64,000 bases of DNA from the NCBI GenBank assembly GCA_963169195.1, contig CAUJDN010000041.1, positions 1-64,000 on the forward strand. The letters run 5' to 3'. This DNA comes from Acidobacteriota bacterium. Lineage in GTDB: Bacteria > Acidobacteriota > Vicinamibacteria > Vicinamibacterales > UBA2999. The position numbers were made by a program, and so were the translations under genes. The notes under the pieces are model-generated. The model had not been told where the DNA came from. It did no database searches and worked only from the letters and a program-made list of their open reading frames with translations. Positions 8,387-18,628 of the stretch are shown in pieces. Each line of letters begins with the position of its first letter. The first letter of the stretch is position 1.

Positions 8387-9763
8387 TCAGCGCGCGGCCG
8401 GCGAGGACATGGACGCCCGCGCGCCGCTGACCACCGCGGCAACCGACTCGCGCACGATCTCCACGAGCCTGTCGATCTGCGCCTCGGTGCTGACCAGCGG
8501 CGGTGCGATGCAGATGCAGTCCATCACCACGCGCGTATAGAGCCCGCGCTCGAGCATCGCGTCCGTCAGTTTCTGCGTCACCCCCGCCTCGGGCGGGAAC
8601 AGCTGCCGGGTGGCCTTGTCCGCCACCACCTCCACGGCCGCCATGAGCCCCTGGCAGCGGGTGTGCCCCACGCCGTCCATCGACTCGAGCTCGCGCAGCT
8701 TCTGCTGCAGCCGCGCGCCGGCGGCCGCGGTGCGCTCGACCAGCCCCTCGCGCTCGATGATGTCGATGTTCGCCAGCGCCACCGCGCAGCAGGTCGGGTG
8801 CCCCGAGTAGGTGTAGGCGTGCATCCAGCGCTTCGACGCCGGCACGCCGTTGATGACGTCGCGCACCGTGTCCGACACGCCGATGCCGCCCAGCGGCACG
8901 TAGCCGCTGGTGATGCCCTTGGCGAACTGCATGATGTCGGGCTCGACGCCGTAGTGGTCCAGGCCGAACCACCGCCCCGTCCTCCCGAATCCCGTGATCA
9001 CGTCGTCGGCGATGAGCAGCACGTCGTACCGGTTGCAGATCTCGCGGATGCGCCCGAAGTAGTCCGGCGGCGGGATGATGACGCCGCCGGCGCCCTGGAC
9101 GGGCTCGGCGATGAACGCGGCGACCATGTCCGGGCCCTCGCGCAGGATGGCCTCTTCCAGCCGGTTGGCGGCCGCCACGCCCAGGCTGACGCCCGGGTCG
9201 GCGTGGGCGAAGCGATACGGGTCCGGCGCGTCGATGTGGAGGAAGCCCGGCGTGCGCGGCTCGAACATCGGCCAGAACGCCGGCAGGCCGGTGGCGCTCA
9301 TGGCGGCCAGCGTGAGGCCGTGGTAGGCGCGGTGCCGCGAGATGACCTTGACCTTGTCGGGCTTGCCCTGCGCCTTCCAGAAGAAGCGCGCCGTCTTGAA
9401 CGAGGTCTCGGACGACTCGGCGCCGCCGCTCGTGAAGAAGAAGGTGTTCACCGACGGGTAGGTGATCGTGCTCAGCTTCTCGGCCAGCGCGATGGCCTTC
9501 TCGTTGGTGCCGCCGGCGTAGGCGGAGTGGAAGGCCAGCCGGTCCATCTGGGCCTTCGCGGCGTCGCCGAGCTCGGGCCGGCCGTGCCCGATGTTCACGT
9601 TCCACAGGCCCGAGAGGCCGTCGATGTACTCGCGCCCCGTCGAGTCCGTGATGGTGGCGCCCTTGCCCGAGACCCAGATCCGCGTGGCGGCATAGGCCGA
9701 GGGATGGTGGAGCGGGTGCATCAGGTGGGCCTGGTCGGTGCCAAGGTCGGGTCGCATGGTCAT
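8387..9763 (-). CDS. Class III PLP-dependent aminotransferase
   Basis: 458 residues. Features of the class III (omega-amino acid/diamine) fold are visible: SGGAESSETSFKTARFFW (cofactor phosphate region, ~120), SRHRAYHGLTL (~150), EPVQGAGGVIIPP (~225), LLIADDVITGFGRTG with the PLP-pyridine Asp (~255), and the Schiff-base lysine K282 in AKGITSGYVPLGG. Length and motifs fit the beta-alanine:pyruvate or omega-transaminase branch, but the amino donor cannot be told from sequence. ATGs exist at 9763 and 9757. An extended -10 (TGGTAGGAT on the minus strand, hexamer at 9772-9777) sits 8 nt upstream of 9763 with no Shine-Dalgarno, which suggests a leaderless mRNA from 9763. Confidence 0.93.
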   Translation of the reverse strand: MTMRPDLGTDQAHLMHPLHHPSAYAATRIWVSGKGATITDSTGREYIDGLSGLWNVNIGHGRPELGDAAKAQMDRLAFHSAYAGGTNEKAIALAEKLSTITYPSVNTFFFTSGGAESSETSFKTARFFWKAQGKPDKVKVISRHRAYHGLTLAAMSATGLPAFWPMFEPRTPGFLHIDAPDPYRFAHADPGVSLGVAAANRLEEAILREGPDMVAAFIAEPVQGAGGVIIPPPDYFGRIREICNRYDVLLIADDVITGFGRTGRWFGLDHYGVEPDIMQFAKGITSGYVPLGGIGVSDTVRDVINGVPASKRWMHAYTYSGHPTCCAVALANIDIIEREGLVERTAAAGARLQQKLRELESMDGVGHTRCQGLMAAVEVVADKATRQLFPPEAGVTQKLTDAMLERGLYTRVVMDCICIAPPLVSTEAQIDRLVEIVRESVAAVVSGARASMSSPAAR

Positions 9764-9771
9764 AGCCGCAC

Positions 9772-9777
9772 ATCCTA
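9772..9777 (-). promoter_or_regulatory. Extended -10 promoter of the aminotransferase gene
   Basis: The minus strand reads TGG-TAGGAT followed by 8 nt and the ATG at 9763. A TGn extension, a TA...T hexamer and the short distance suggest transcription starts at the start codon. Confidence 0.5.
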
Positions 9778-9819
9778 CCAGCAGGACGCCAGCCTCGGGG
9801 GCATCCGCTGCGCGCCGGA

Positions 9820-11235
9820 CTACCGGCCCAGCAGGGCGATGACGAGCGCGTTCCAGTATTCGCGCGACTCGTAGAGCGAGCGGACGGGCAGACGCTCGTC
9901 GAGGCCGTGCGCGCGGTCTTCCTCGGGCGGGATCTCGATGGCGGAGACGCCGAAGACGGGCACGCCGGCGTTGCGCAGGTACAGGCCGTCGGTGGCTCCG
10001 GCGGACTGGGTGGGCACGACGGTCACGCCCGTCCAGAACGCCCCGGCGACGCGCTCGATTGCCGGAAGGATGTCGTCCCGCAGCGGGGAGGCGGGGCTGG
10101 GCGTCAGCGGATACGTGGTCGATACCGTGATCGCGGGATCGGCAACCACCGATTCGAGCGTCCGCCTGACCTCGACCTCGGTGACGCCGGGGAAGGCGCG
10201 GCAGTTGACGGTCGCCGTGGCGGACTGCGGCAGCGCGTTCTCCGCGTGTCCGCCGGAGAGCATTGTCGCCACGCAGGTGGTCCGAAGGTCGCTGTCGATG
10301 TACGGGATGGCGGAGAGCCGTTCGATGGCCGGCCCGGCGGTGTCGCCCCGGCCCGCCGCCGCCAGGTCCTCGCCCAGCGGGCCGGCCTCGAGCATGGCGG
10401 TCCGGGCGAACGACGCCTGCGAGACCGGGTTGTACTGGACCGGGAAACGGTAGGCGGCGATCCGGCCGAGCGCGGCGGCCAGCGCGTAGATGGCGTTGTC
10501 GGGCCGAGGTACCGACGAGTGCCCGCCCTCGTTCCTCGCGGTGATCGCGAAGGTGACGTAGGCCTTCTCCGCCGCCTGCACGTAGAAGGCCACCTTGCCG
10601 GACTGGCGCCGCTCGACGCCGCCGGCATCGGTGTTGAGCGCGTAGTCGGCCTCCCGCAGGCGCGGGCGCTCCCGCAGCAGCCACCGCATGCCGCCGGTCG
10701 CGTCGGTCTCCTCGTCGCACGTGAGGACCATGACGATGTCCCGCGACGGCACGAAGCCTTCGCGCTTCCAGCGGATCATGTTGGCGACCAGCGCCGATGC
10801 GCCGGCCTTGTTGTCCAGCGTGCCGCGGCCCAGGAACCAGCCGTCCTCCTCGCGCAGCACGTAGGGGTCGTGCTGCCAGTCCTCGCGCCTCGCGGGGACG
10901 ACGTCCAGGTGGGCCAGGAGCAGGACGGGACGGGCGGCCGGGTCCTTTCCGCGAAGGGTCGCCAGCACGTTCACGCACGACGCGTTCGGCCCGATGGTTT
11001 GCAGGTCGGCGTCGGTGAAGCCGGCGGCCTTCAGCCGCGCGGCCGCGGCGCGCGCCGCGGGCGCGACGCTCCCGCCCTCGGGCGAGGTGTTGATCTCGAC
11101 GAGCTCGCGAAACATCCCGCGATGCTCGTCGTCCCGGACGGAAGGCGTGTACTGGGCAGACACGGTGGTGCTGCCCAGCACGACGCCGAGGACCATCGCG
11201 CGCGTGCAGAACGACGGGAGGCTCACGCGCCGCAT
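9820..11235 (-). CDS. M20 family metallopeptidase, exported
   Basis: 471 residues from ATG 11235. The N-terminus (SFCTRAMVLGVVLGSTTVSAQ) looks like a signal peptide. M20 dinuclear-zinc motifs follow: LLLAHLDVVPA (~100), GRGTLDNKAG (~130), LTCDEETDATGG with the catalytic Glu pair (~165), and a C-terminal His region near HGLDERLP. The inserted dimerisation domain (~220-340) is present, as in carboxypeptidase- and dipeptidase-type members, which cleave the C-terminal residue of short peptides or N-acyl amino acids. On the minus strand TTAGAATG overlaps the ATG; if TAGAAT is the -10, the real start could be GTG 11226, which still leaves an intact signal peptide. GTG 11253 is less likely. Confidence 0.92.
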   Translation of the reverse strand: MRRVSLPSFCTRAMVLGVVLGSTTVSAQYTPSVRDDEHRGMFRELVEINTSPEGGSVAPAARAAAARLKAAGFTDADLQTIGPNASCVNVLATLRGKDPAARPVLLLAHLDVVPARREDWQHDPYVLREEDGWFLGRGTLDNKAGASALVANMIRWKREGFVPSRDIVMVLTCDEETDATGGMRWLLRERPRLREADYALNTDAGGVERRQSGKVAFYVQAAEKAYVTFAITARNEGGHSSVPRPDNAIYALAAALGRIAAYRFPVQYNPVSQASFARTAMLEAGPLGEDLAAAGRGDTAGPAIERLSAIPYIDSDLRTTCVATMLSGGHAENALPQSATATVNCRAFPGVTEVEVRRTLESVVADPAITVSTTYPLTPSPASPLRDDILPAIERVAGAFWTGVTVVPTQSAGATDGLYLRNAGVPVFGVSAIEIPPEEDRAHGLDERLPVRSLYESREYWNALVIALLGR

Positions 11236-11375
11236 TCTAACCCCACAGTTCACTTCGGTTGAGTGTCCGTCAGCCGAGACGCCCCTCCGTTGGCGCCCGT
11301 TCCATCGGATCAGCCAGCGGATGGAGGCTCAACTCAAGCGAGCTGAGGGGTCAATGCGAGGCGGCGCCGCGGCCG

Positions 11376-13160
<1,785 letters not shown>

Positions 13161-13196
13161 CGTCTTCTCCCGCCCGTGGGTCCCGCACCTGGTACA

Positions 13197-13249
13197 TGGG
13201 GACTGTCCCTGTAAAGAAGTCTTTACAATTGTCACAGGGACTGTCCCCT
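13197..13249. repeat. REP-like palindrome (GGGACTGTCCC family) between fadA and fadE
   Basis: GGGGACTGTCCCTGT (13198-13212) faces ACAGGGACTGTCCCC (13234-13248), an inverted pair with one central mismatch. Nested inside is TGTAAAG-AAGT-CTTTACA (13211-13228). A second member of the family is at 57213-57281. It lies in a same-strand operon gap and could act as an RNA hairpin that changes fadE expression or mRNA decay; that role is inference. Confidence 0.75.
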
Positions 13250-13256
13250 ACAACCC

Positions 13257-14459
13257 CTACAACCTCTCGAAGATCCCGGCTGCGCCCATGCCGCCGCCGA
13301 CGCACATGGTCACCATGCCGTAGCGCGAGCCGCGGCGGTGCATCTCGTGGATGAGCGTCGTCGTGAGCTTCGCGCCGGTGCACCCGAGCGGGTGTCCGAG
13401 CGCGATGGCGCCGCCGTTCACGTTCAGCGCCTCCGGATCGATGGGCAGTTCCTTCAGGCAGGCCAGTGCCTGCGCGGCGAAGGCCTCGTTGAGCTCCACG
13501 AGATCGATCTGGTCCAGCGTGAGGCCAGCCAGCGTCAACACCTTCCTGATGGCCGGCACCGGCCCGATGCCGAAGAGCTCCGGCGGCACGCCCGCGGTGG
13601 CGTAGGCGACGAAGCGGGCCAGCGGCGTGAGGCCATGGGCCTTCGCCACCTCCGCGGAGGTGACCACCACCGCCGCGGCGCCATCGCTCGTCTGCGACGA
13701 GTTGCCGGCCGTGACGGTGCCGGCGACGTGGAAGGCGGGCCTCAGCTTCGCGAGCGCCTCGACCGACGTATCGCGGCGCGGGCCCTCATCCGTGTCGAAC
13801 ACGATGTCGCGCACGGCCGGCCCCCGCGCCCGGCCCCCGCGAGCCGACCCTCCGCCGTTCGGATCCGCCACGCGCACCGTGAGCGGCACGATCTCGTCCC
13901 TGAATCGGCCTTCGTCGATGGCGGCCACGGCGCGCGCGTGGCTGCGGGCCGAGAACTCGTCCTGCGCCTCGCGCGAGATGCCGGACTGCCGGGCATGGTT
14001 CTCGGCCACGAGCCCGGTGCTCAGGTAGACGTCCGGGTAGCGCTCGACCAGCGCGGGATTCGGCGAGATCTTGTTGCCGCCCATCGGCACCAGGCTCATC
14101 GACTCGGTGCCGCCGGCCACCACCGCCTGCGCGTGGCCGAGCATGATGCGCTCGGCGCCGTATGCGATGGCCTGGAGCCCGGACGAGCAGAACCGGTTGA
14201 CGGTGACGGCGGACGCCTCGACGGGCACGCCCGCACGAAGGCTCGCGATGCGCGCCACGTTGAGGCCCTGTTCGCCCTCCGGCATCGCGCACCCCAGGAT
14301 CACGTCGTCGATGAGCGTGGGGTCCAGCCCGCCGGCGCGCTTCAGCGCCTCGACGATGACCGTGGCGCCCATCTCGTCGGGCCGGACCGCGCTGAGCGTC
14401 CCCCGCGGTGCCTTCCCGACGGCCGTGCGCACGGCTGAAACGATGACTGCATCCTGCAT
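13257..14459 (-). CDS. fadA: Acetyl-CoA acyltransferase (thiolase)
   Basis: 400 residues. It performs the last beta-oxidation step, thiolytic cleavage of 3-ketoacyl-CoA to acetyl-CoA and a shortened acyl-CoA. Catalytic residues are visible: nucleophile Cys91 in NRFCSSG, the NEAFAAQ motif (~320), His in GHPLGCTG (~350) and the second catalytic Cys in [10 protein letters not shown] (~380). The start ATG 14459 is preceded by AGGTGAGG at proper distance, so the in-frame GTG at 14468 is rejected. A Gly/Arg-rich insertion ([13 protein letters not shown], ~200) interrupts an otherwise standard sequence. It lies between a hydrolase gene and fadE in the fad operon. Confidence 0.95.
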   Translation of the reverse strand: MQDAVIVSAVRTAVGKAPRGTLSAVRPDEMGATVIVEALKRAGGLDPTLIDDVILGCAMPEGEQGLNVARIASLRAGVPVEASAVTVNRFCSSGLQAIAYGAERIMLGHAQAVVAGGTESMSLVPMGGNKISPNPALVERYPDVYLSTGLVAENHARQSGISREAQDEFSARSHARAVAAIDEGRFRDEIVPLTVRVADPNGGGSARGGRARGPAVRDIVFDTDEGPRRDTSVEALAKLRPAFHVAGTVTAGNSSQTSDGAAAVVVTSAEVAKAHGLTPLARFVAYATAGVPPELFGIGPVPAIRKVLTLAGLTLDQIDLVELNEAFAAQALACLKELPIDPEALNVNGGAIALGHPLGCTGAKLTTTLIHEMHRRGSRYGMVTMCVGGGMGAAGIFERL

Positions 14460-14473
14460 AGGCCTCACCTGTC

Positions 14474-14610
14474 TACGGGAACACGAAGGTCACGAAGAAC
14501 ACGAACGACGTGAAGAACGGAACGGAGCTCTCCTGTCGATCAATGTCGTGCACTGTCGGCTAGTCGACCTTTCCTGCCTTCGTGTCCTTCGTGCTCTTCG
14601 TGTTCCCGGT
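14474..14610. repeat. Inverted pair of CACGAAGG-type repeats
   Basis: The left arm (14477-14510) reads GGGAACACGAAGGTCACGAA...; the right arm (14577-14609) carries the reverse complement style CCTTCGTGTCCTTCGTG...GTTCCCGG. The right arm forms the last codons of the hydrolase gene, whose tail GNTKSTKDTKAGKVD is therefore repeat-encoded. Further members are at 57875-57928 and 49665-49680. Confidence 0.7.
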
Positions 14611-15246
14611 AACATCCTTCTCGAAGTCCCCGAGCAGGTCCTCGATCGCCTCGCCCACGAGCGAGGTCTTGCCGTCGAACACGTGATCCGCGCCGTCGAT
14701 GACGACCAGCTCCCGGGGCTCCGGGATCTCGCCGTACAACTTCCGGACCTCGCGCACCGACACGACCTCGTCTTCCTCGCCGTGGATGATGAACTTCGGC
14801 TTGGTGCTCGCCTTCACCGCGTCGTACGCGTAGCGGTCCACCGGCGGCGCGATGGCGATGAGCAGCGTCACCCGCGGGTCGTCCGCGCCGACGGACAGCG
14901 CGATCCACGAGCCGAACGACATGCCGGCGGCCCAGATGGGCAGGCCGGGGAAGCGCGCGGCCGCGAAGTCGATGGCCGCGCGGAAGTCGTCCCTCTCGCC
15001 GCCCCCCTCGTCGAACGTGCCGGCGCTCAGGCCCACGCCGCGGAAGTTGAACCGGAGGGCCGCCACACCGATGCGCGCCAGCGCCTTGGCGGTCTGGTAG
15101 ACGGCCTTCGTGTGCATGGTCCCGCCGAGGAGCGGGTGCGGGTGGCCGATCACCGCCACGGCCCGCGGCGGGCGATCCGGCAGATCGAGGCGCGACTCGA
15201 GCGCGCCGACCGGGCCCGGAATCTCACGCACCGTCTCGTGTGCCAT
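14560..15246 (-). CDS. Alpha/beta hydrolase (COG2945-like)
   Basis: 228 residues with a compact alpha/beta hydrolase core. HPHPLLGGTMHTK (~35-47) is the oxyanion-side HPHP motif of the COG2945 subgroup, RFNFRGVGLSAG follows at ~67, and the nucleophile elbow is GMSFGS with Ser110. An Asp in HGEEDEVVS (~163) and a His in DGADHVFDG (~193) complete the likely triad. The substrate is unknown; inside a fad operon an acyl ester or thioester is plausible. Its ATG overlaps the stop of the upstream hydrolase (ATGA at 15244-15248), implying coupled translation. The last ~15 residues are encoded by an interspersed CACGAAG repeat and are probably dispensable. Confidence 0.88.
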   Translation of the reverse strand: MAHETVREIPGPVGALESRLDLPDRPPRAVAVIGHPHPLLGGTMHTKAVYQTAKALARIGVAALRFNFRGVGLSAGTFDEGGGERDDFRAAIDFAAARFPGLPIWAAGMSFGSWIALSVGADDPRVTLLIAIAPPVDRYAYDAVKASTKPKFIIHGEEDEVVSVREVRKLYGEIPEPRELVVIDGADHVFDGKTSLVGEAIEDLLGDFEKDVTGNTKSTKDTKAGKVD

Positions 15247-16115
15247 CAGCCCCTCGCTGCCGACGCCGGGGCTGACGCCCCGGCGCTTTGCGCCCTCGGC
15301 TGGCGAGCCGGGACTTCAGTCCCGGCGTCCTGCCGGCTCGTGCCACCGTCCTCCGCGAGAAACGCGTCCATCAACTCCCGGAAGCTCTCGGGCCTGGTCA
15401 CGATGCCCAGATGTCCGGTGCGAGGAAGCACGACGTGCCGGGCATGCCCGAGGCGCGCGACGGTCCGCCGGCTCACCTCGACCGGCACCACCCGGTCGAG
15501 CCCCGGCTCCCCGGTCACGACGAGTGTGGGCGCCTCGATGCGCGCGGCGTCCGCGAACGAGTGCTGCTCGGCCCACGCGATGCGGCGGGCCATCTTCTTC
15601 GGCGACATCGGCGCCGTCGCCACGCGCCAGCCGTGGGTCACCATGAAGCGCAGCCGGTCGGCCACCGCGGGAAACGCCGCCTGCACTTCCGGCTGCAGGC
15701 GCAGCGGGGCCGTGATCACGAAGGCCGGGCTCAGCAGCCGGGGCGCCCGCAGGTAGAACCGCGCCCGGCGATCCGGCGTCCAGTCGGTGGGCAGCGCCGA
15801 GGCCAGGACCAGACGCGTCACGCGCTCCGGACACCGCGCGGCGAACTCGGTGGCGATCAGGCCGCCGTACGAGACGCCGATGATCGTCGCCGCCCGCAAG
15901 CCCGCGCGGTCCATGGCCTCGCCCACCTGGCGAACGTAGTTCTCGAAGCCGAGCAGCGGATCGCAGTCGAACGGGCTCGTCCGCTCGTCGCACAGCGAGA
16001 ACGCCACCACGCGGTGCCGCCGCGCCAGCCCTTCCACGGCCGGCTGCATCCACTCCCACCGCCCCTGCAGGCCGGGGATCAGCACGACTGGTTCACCGCG
16101 CCCGATATCGATCAT
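15246..16115 (-). CDS. Alpha/beta-fold hydrolase
   Basis: 289 residues. The sequence has an oxyanion loop VLIPGLQGRWEW (~11-22), a nucleophile elbow GVSYGG with Ser82, an acid region VVTGEPGLDRVVP (~215) and the catalytic His in PRTGHLGIV (~245). This is the classic lipase/esterase-like or MhpC-like fold. The final ~25 residues contain an interspersed palindrome (CCGGGACTTCAGTCCCGG at 15308-15325) and an Ala/Ser tail, so the C-terminus is repeat-derived. The start ATG 16115 is the first in frame after an octamer array; no strong Shine-Dalgarno is seen. It sits between fadN and the COG2945-like hydrolase, and its job in the operon is not known. Confidence 0.88.
   Translation of the reverse strand: MIDIGRGEPVVLIPGLQGRWEWMQPAVEGLARRHRVVAFSLCDERTSPFDCDPLLGFENYVRQVGEAMDRAGLRAATIIGVSYGGLIATEFAARCPERVTRLVLASALPTDWTPDRRARFYLRAPRLLSPAFVITAPLRLQPEVQAAFPAVADRLRFMVTHGWRVATAPMSPKKMARRIAWAEQHSFADAARIEAPTLVVTGEPGLDRVVPVEVSRRTVARLGHARHVVLPRTGHLGIVTRPESFRELMDAFLAEDGGTSRQDAGTEVPARQPRAQSAGASAPASAARG
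15308..15325. repeat. Interspersed 18-bp palindrome inside a coding region
   Basis: CCGGGACTTCAGTCCCGG occurs near the 3' end of the 15246-16115 gene. An identical 18-mer, with matching flanks (GCC...GCG), is inside the YdbT-like gene at 32315-32332. Confidence 0.75.
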
Positions 16116-16126
16116 GCAACTCCCCG

Positions 16127-16306
16127 TTCTGGGTACTGAGGTTCTGGGGTTCTGAGGTTCTGAGGTTCTGAGGTTCTGAGGTTCGGGCGCTGCGGCCCCG
16201 AGCTCCGGCAGCGAAGACCAAGAACCTACCGAACCTCCGAACCCCCGAACCCCCGAACCCCCGAACCCCAGAACCCCCGAACCCCAGAACCCCCGAACCC
16301 CAGAAC
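16127..16306. repeat. Inverted octamer arrays (GGTTCTGA, then GAACCCCC)
   Basis: From ~16127 to 16185 the + strand repeats GGTTCTGAGGTTCTGGGG-type units; from ~16220 to 16306 it repeats GAACCCCC and GAACCCCA units, i.e. roughly the reverse complement. The two halves could fold as a long imperfect hairpin, or each could form G-quadruplex/i-motif structures. The array fills the whole gap between fadN and the next hydrolase. Confidence 0.85.
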
Positions 16307-16309
16307 CTA

Positions 16310-18628
16310 CTAGTTCCTGAGCGCCTTGCCCGTCTTCAACGTGTGCTGGATCCGCTCCAGCGTCTTTCGCTCGCCCAACAGGCTCAGGAACGCCTCGCGC
16401 TCGAGGTCCAGCAGGTACTGCTCGCTCACCGTCGTCGGGTGGGGGAGGTTGCCGCCCCCGAAGACGTGCGCGAGCGTGCGGCCGATCAGCGCGTCGTGGT
16501 CGCTCGCGCGGCCCGCGCGCCACGCCAGGTGCACGCCCAGCTTCAGCGCGGCCGACACCGATTCGCCGCCCACGCGGATGGCCGTGCGCGGTGCCGGCTT
16601 GTGATACCCCTCGCGCACCCGCTCCAGTGCCCGCGCCTTCGCGTCGGACATGAGCCGCTCGCGGTTCATCGTGAAGGCGTCCGTGGCGGCGAGGTACCCG
16701 AGCCGCAGGGCATCCGGCCCGCTTGCGGACACCTTCGCGAGGGCAATCGTCTCGAACGCCTTCTGCACGTAGGGCAGCGGGTCGCTCTGAGGCGTGGGCA
16801 GCCCGGCCATCGCACGGACCAGCATCTCCTTGGTGCCGCCGCCGGCGGGGATGAGGCCGACGCCGGCTTCCACCAGCCCCATGTAGGTCTCGGCGGCCGC
16901 CTGCACGCGGTCCGCGTGCAGGACGATCTCCACGCCGCCGCCGAGTGCGAGCCCGGCCGGTGCGGCCACGACGGGAACCTCCGCGTAGCGGAGCATCAGC
17001 ATCGCCTGCTGGAACTGCCGCACCATCAGCTCCAGCTCGTCGAAATTGCCTTCCTGCGCCTCGAGCAGCACGAGCATCAGGTTCGCGCCCGCCGAGAAGG
17101 TCGCCGAGTCGTTGCCCACCACCAGCGCGCGGTGGTTCTTCGCGGCCTCCTTGACGCCCGCCTGCAGCATCGCGATGGTGTCGCCGCCGATGGCGTTCAT
17201 CTTCGAGTGGAACTCGACGGCCAGCACGCCGTCGCCCAAATCCACCAGGCTCGCGCCGGCGTTCTTCTTCACCACACGCTGCTGATCCTTCGCGGTCCGC
17301 AGGATCTGCAGATCCGGCGCCGCGGGCGCGACGAGGCCCTCGCGGAACCGGTTCGCGTTGGCGTCCAGCACCGACTGCACGATCGGCGGGATGCCGCCCT
17401 TCATCGCGTGACCACCCGATTCGGCCGCCGCCGCCATCACCTCGCGCACGCCCAGCGTGTCGAAGAGCTCGAACGGCCCGAGGTCCCACCCGAACCCCCA
17501 CCGCATCACGCGGTCCACGTCGTCGATCGCGTGCGCGATCTCCGGCGTGACGCGGGCGGTGTAGACGAGCGTGGGCGCGAGCGTCTCGCGCAGGAACTGG
17601 CCCGCCTTGTCCTTGCTGTGAAACAGCATCCGCACGCGCCCGGCGAGGTCGTCCATGGACTTCCCGGCCTCGATGGAGGCGATCCTCGCGGACTGCTTCG
17701 GGCGGTAGTCCAGCGTCTGCAGATCCAGCGTCCAGATCTCGGATTCCCCGCCCGTGCCCTTGCGCCGCTCGTAGAAGCCCCTGCCGGACTTCTCGCCGAG
17801 CTGGCCACGCGCGATCATCTCGTCCAGGAACGGTGGCACCGCGAACGCCGCGCGGTCCTCCGGATCGGCAAGGCGCTCGTGCAGGTTCCGCATCACGTGC
17901 GCCAGCACGTCCACGCCCGCGATGTCCATGGTCCGGAACGTGGCCGAGCCGGGCCGCCCGATGGCGGGGCCGGTGATGGCGTCGATCTCCTCGATGGTGT
18001 ACGCCCCCGAGGTCAGCGCCCTCAGCATGCACGCGACGCCGTAGAGCGCGATGTGGTTGCCGATGAAGTTGGGCGTGTCCTTCGCCACCACTACGCCCTT
18101 GCCCAGCAGCCGGTCTCCCACGTGCGTCACCGCCGCGAGAACCGCAGGATCCGTCTCGGGCGTGGGGATGAGCTCCAGCAGCCGCAGGTAGCGGGGCGGG
18201 TTGAAGAAGTGCGTGCCCAGCCAGTGCCGCCGGAAATCCTCCGATCGGCCCTCCGCCAGCGCGCCGATCGGGATGCCGGACGTGTTCGAGCTGACGATGG
18301 TGCCGGGGCGGCGCGTCTCGTCCACGCGGGCGAGGAGCTGCTGCTTGACGTCGAGCCGCTCGACCACGGCTTCCATCACCCAGTCGGTGGCGGCGATCTG
18401 ATCCAGGTGGGTGTCGAAGCCGCCGGTGGTGACGAGCGCGTGCACGTCCGGGCTGAACTGCGGATCGGGCTTCAGCTTCCGCGCCTTCTCGAGGCCCTGC
18501 TTCGCGATGTCGACCGTGAGGTCCAGCAGCAGCGACGGGATGCCCGCGTTGGCGAAGTGCAGCGCGATCTGCGCGCCCATCGTGCCGGCGCCCAGCACCG
18601 TGACCGCGTTGACGTTGATCCGGCTCAT
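16310..18628 (-). CDS. fadN: 3-hydroxyacyl-CoA dehydrogenase / enoyl-CoA hydratase (FadN type)
   Basis: 772 residues. It hydrates trans-2-enoyl-CoA and oxidises L-3-hydroxyacyl-CoA with NAD. The domain order is the Bacillus FadN order, not the FadB order: the Rossmann NAD domain first (GAGTMGAQ at 13-20; SSNTSGIPI ~112; GTHFFNPP ~138), then two helical HADH C-terminal domains (~190-420, including IGRPGSATFRTMDIAG), and a crotonase/ECH domain last (~450-650, ALVVGNDSATFSAGANL and LGGGVEIVLHADR). Start ATG 18628 overlaps the stop of the TetR gene as ATGA, so translation is probably coupled to the regulator. In B. subtilis fadN, fadA and fadE form one operon; the same set is present here with two hydrolases inserted. 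Confidence 0.95.
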   Translation of the reverse strand: MSRINVNAVTVLGAGTMGAQIALHFANAGIPSLLLDLTVDIAKQGLEKARKLKPDPQFSPDVHALVTTGGFDTHLDQIAATDWVMEAVVERLDVKQQLLARVDETRRPGTIVSSNTSGIPIGALAEGRSEDFRRHWLGTHFFNPPRYLRLLELIPTPETDPAVLAAVTHVGDRLLGKGVVVAKDTPNFIGNHIALYGVACMLRALTSGAYTIEEIDAITGPAIGRPGSATFRTMDIAGVDVLAHVMRNLHERLADPEDRAAFAVPPFLDEMIARGQLGEKSGRGFYERRKGTGGESEIWTLDLQTLDYRPKQSARIASIEAGKSMDDLAGRVRMLFHSKDKAGQFLRETLAPTLVYTARVTPEIAHAIDDVDRVMRWGFGWDLGPFELFDTLGVREVMAAAAESGGHAMKGGIPPIVQSVLDANANRFREGLVAPAAPDLQILRTAKDQQRVVKKNAGASLVDLGDGVLAVEFHSKMNAIGGDTIAMLQAGVKEAAKNHRALVVGNDSATFSAGANLMLVLLEAQEGNFDELELMVRQFQQAMLMLRYAEVPVVAAPAGLALGGGVEIVLHADRVQAAAETYMGLVEAGVGLIPAGGGTKEMLVRAMAGLPTPQSDPLPYVQKAFETIALAKVSASGPDALRLGYLAATDAFTMNRERLMSDAKARALERVREGYHKPAPRTAIRVGGESVSAALKLGVHLAWRAGRASDHDALIGRTLAHVFGGGNLPHPTTVSEQYLLDLEREAFLSLLGERKTLERIQHTLKTGKALRN

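Noticed and set aside
13161..13235. N-terminal extension of fadE to 13235
   Set aside because: The extension is translated REP-like palindrome; ATG 13160 has a good ribosome binding site.
14461..14468. GTG 14468 as start of fadA
   Set aside because: ATG 14459 has AGGTGAGG at correct spacing, and the extra residues MRP are not part of the family N-terminus.
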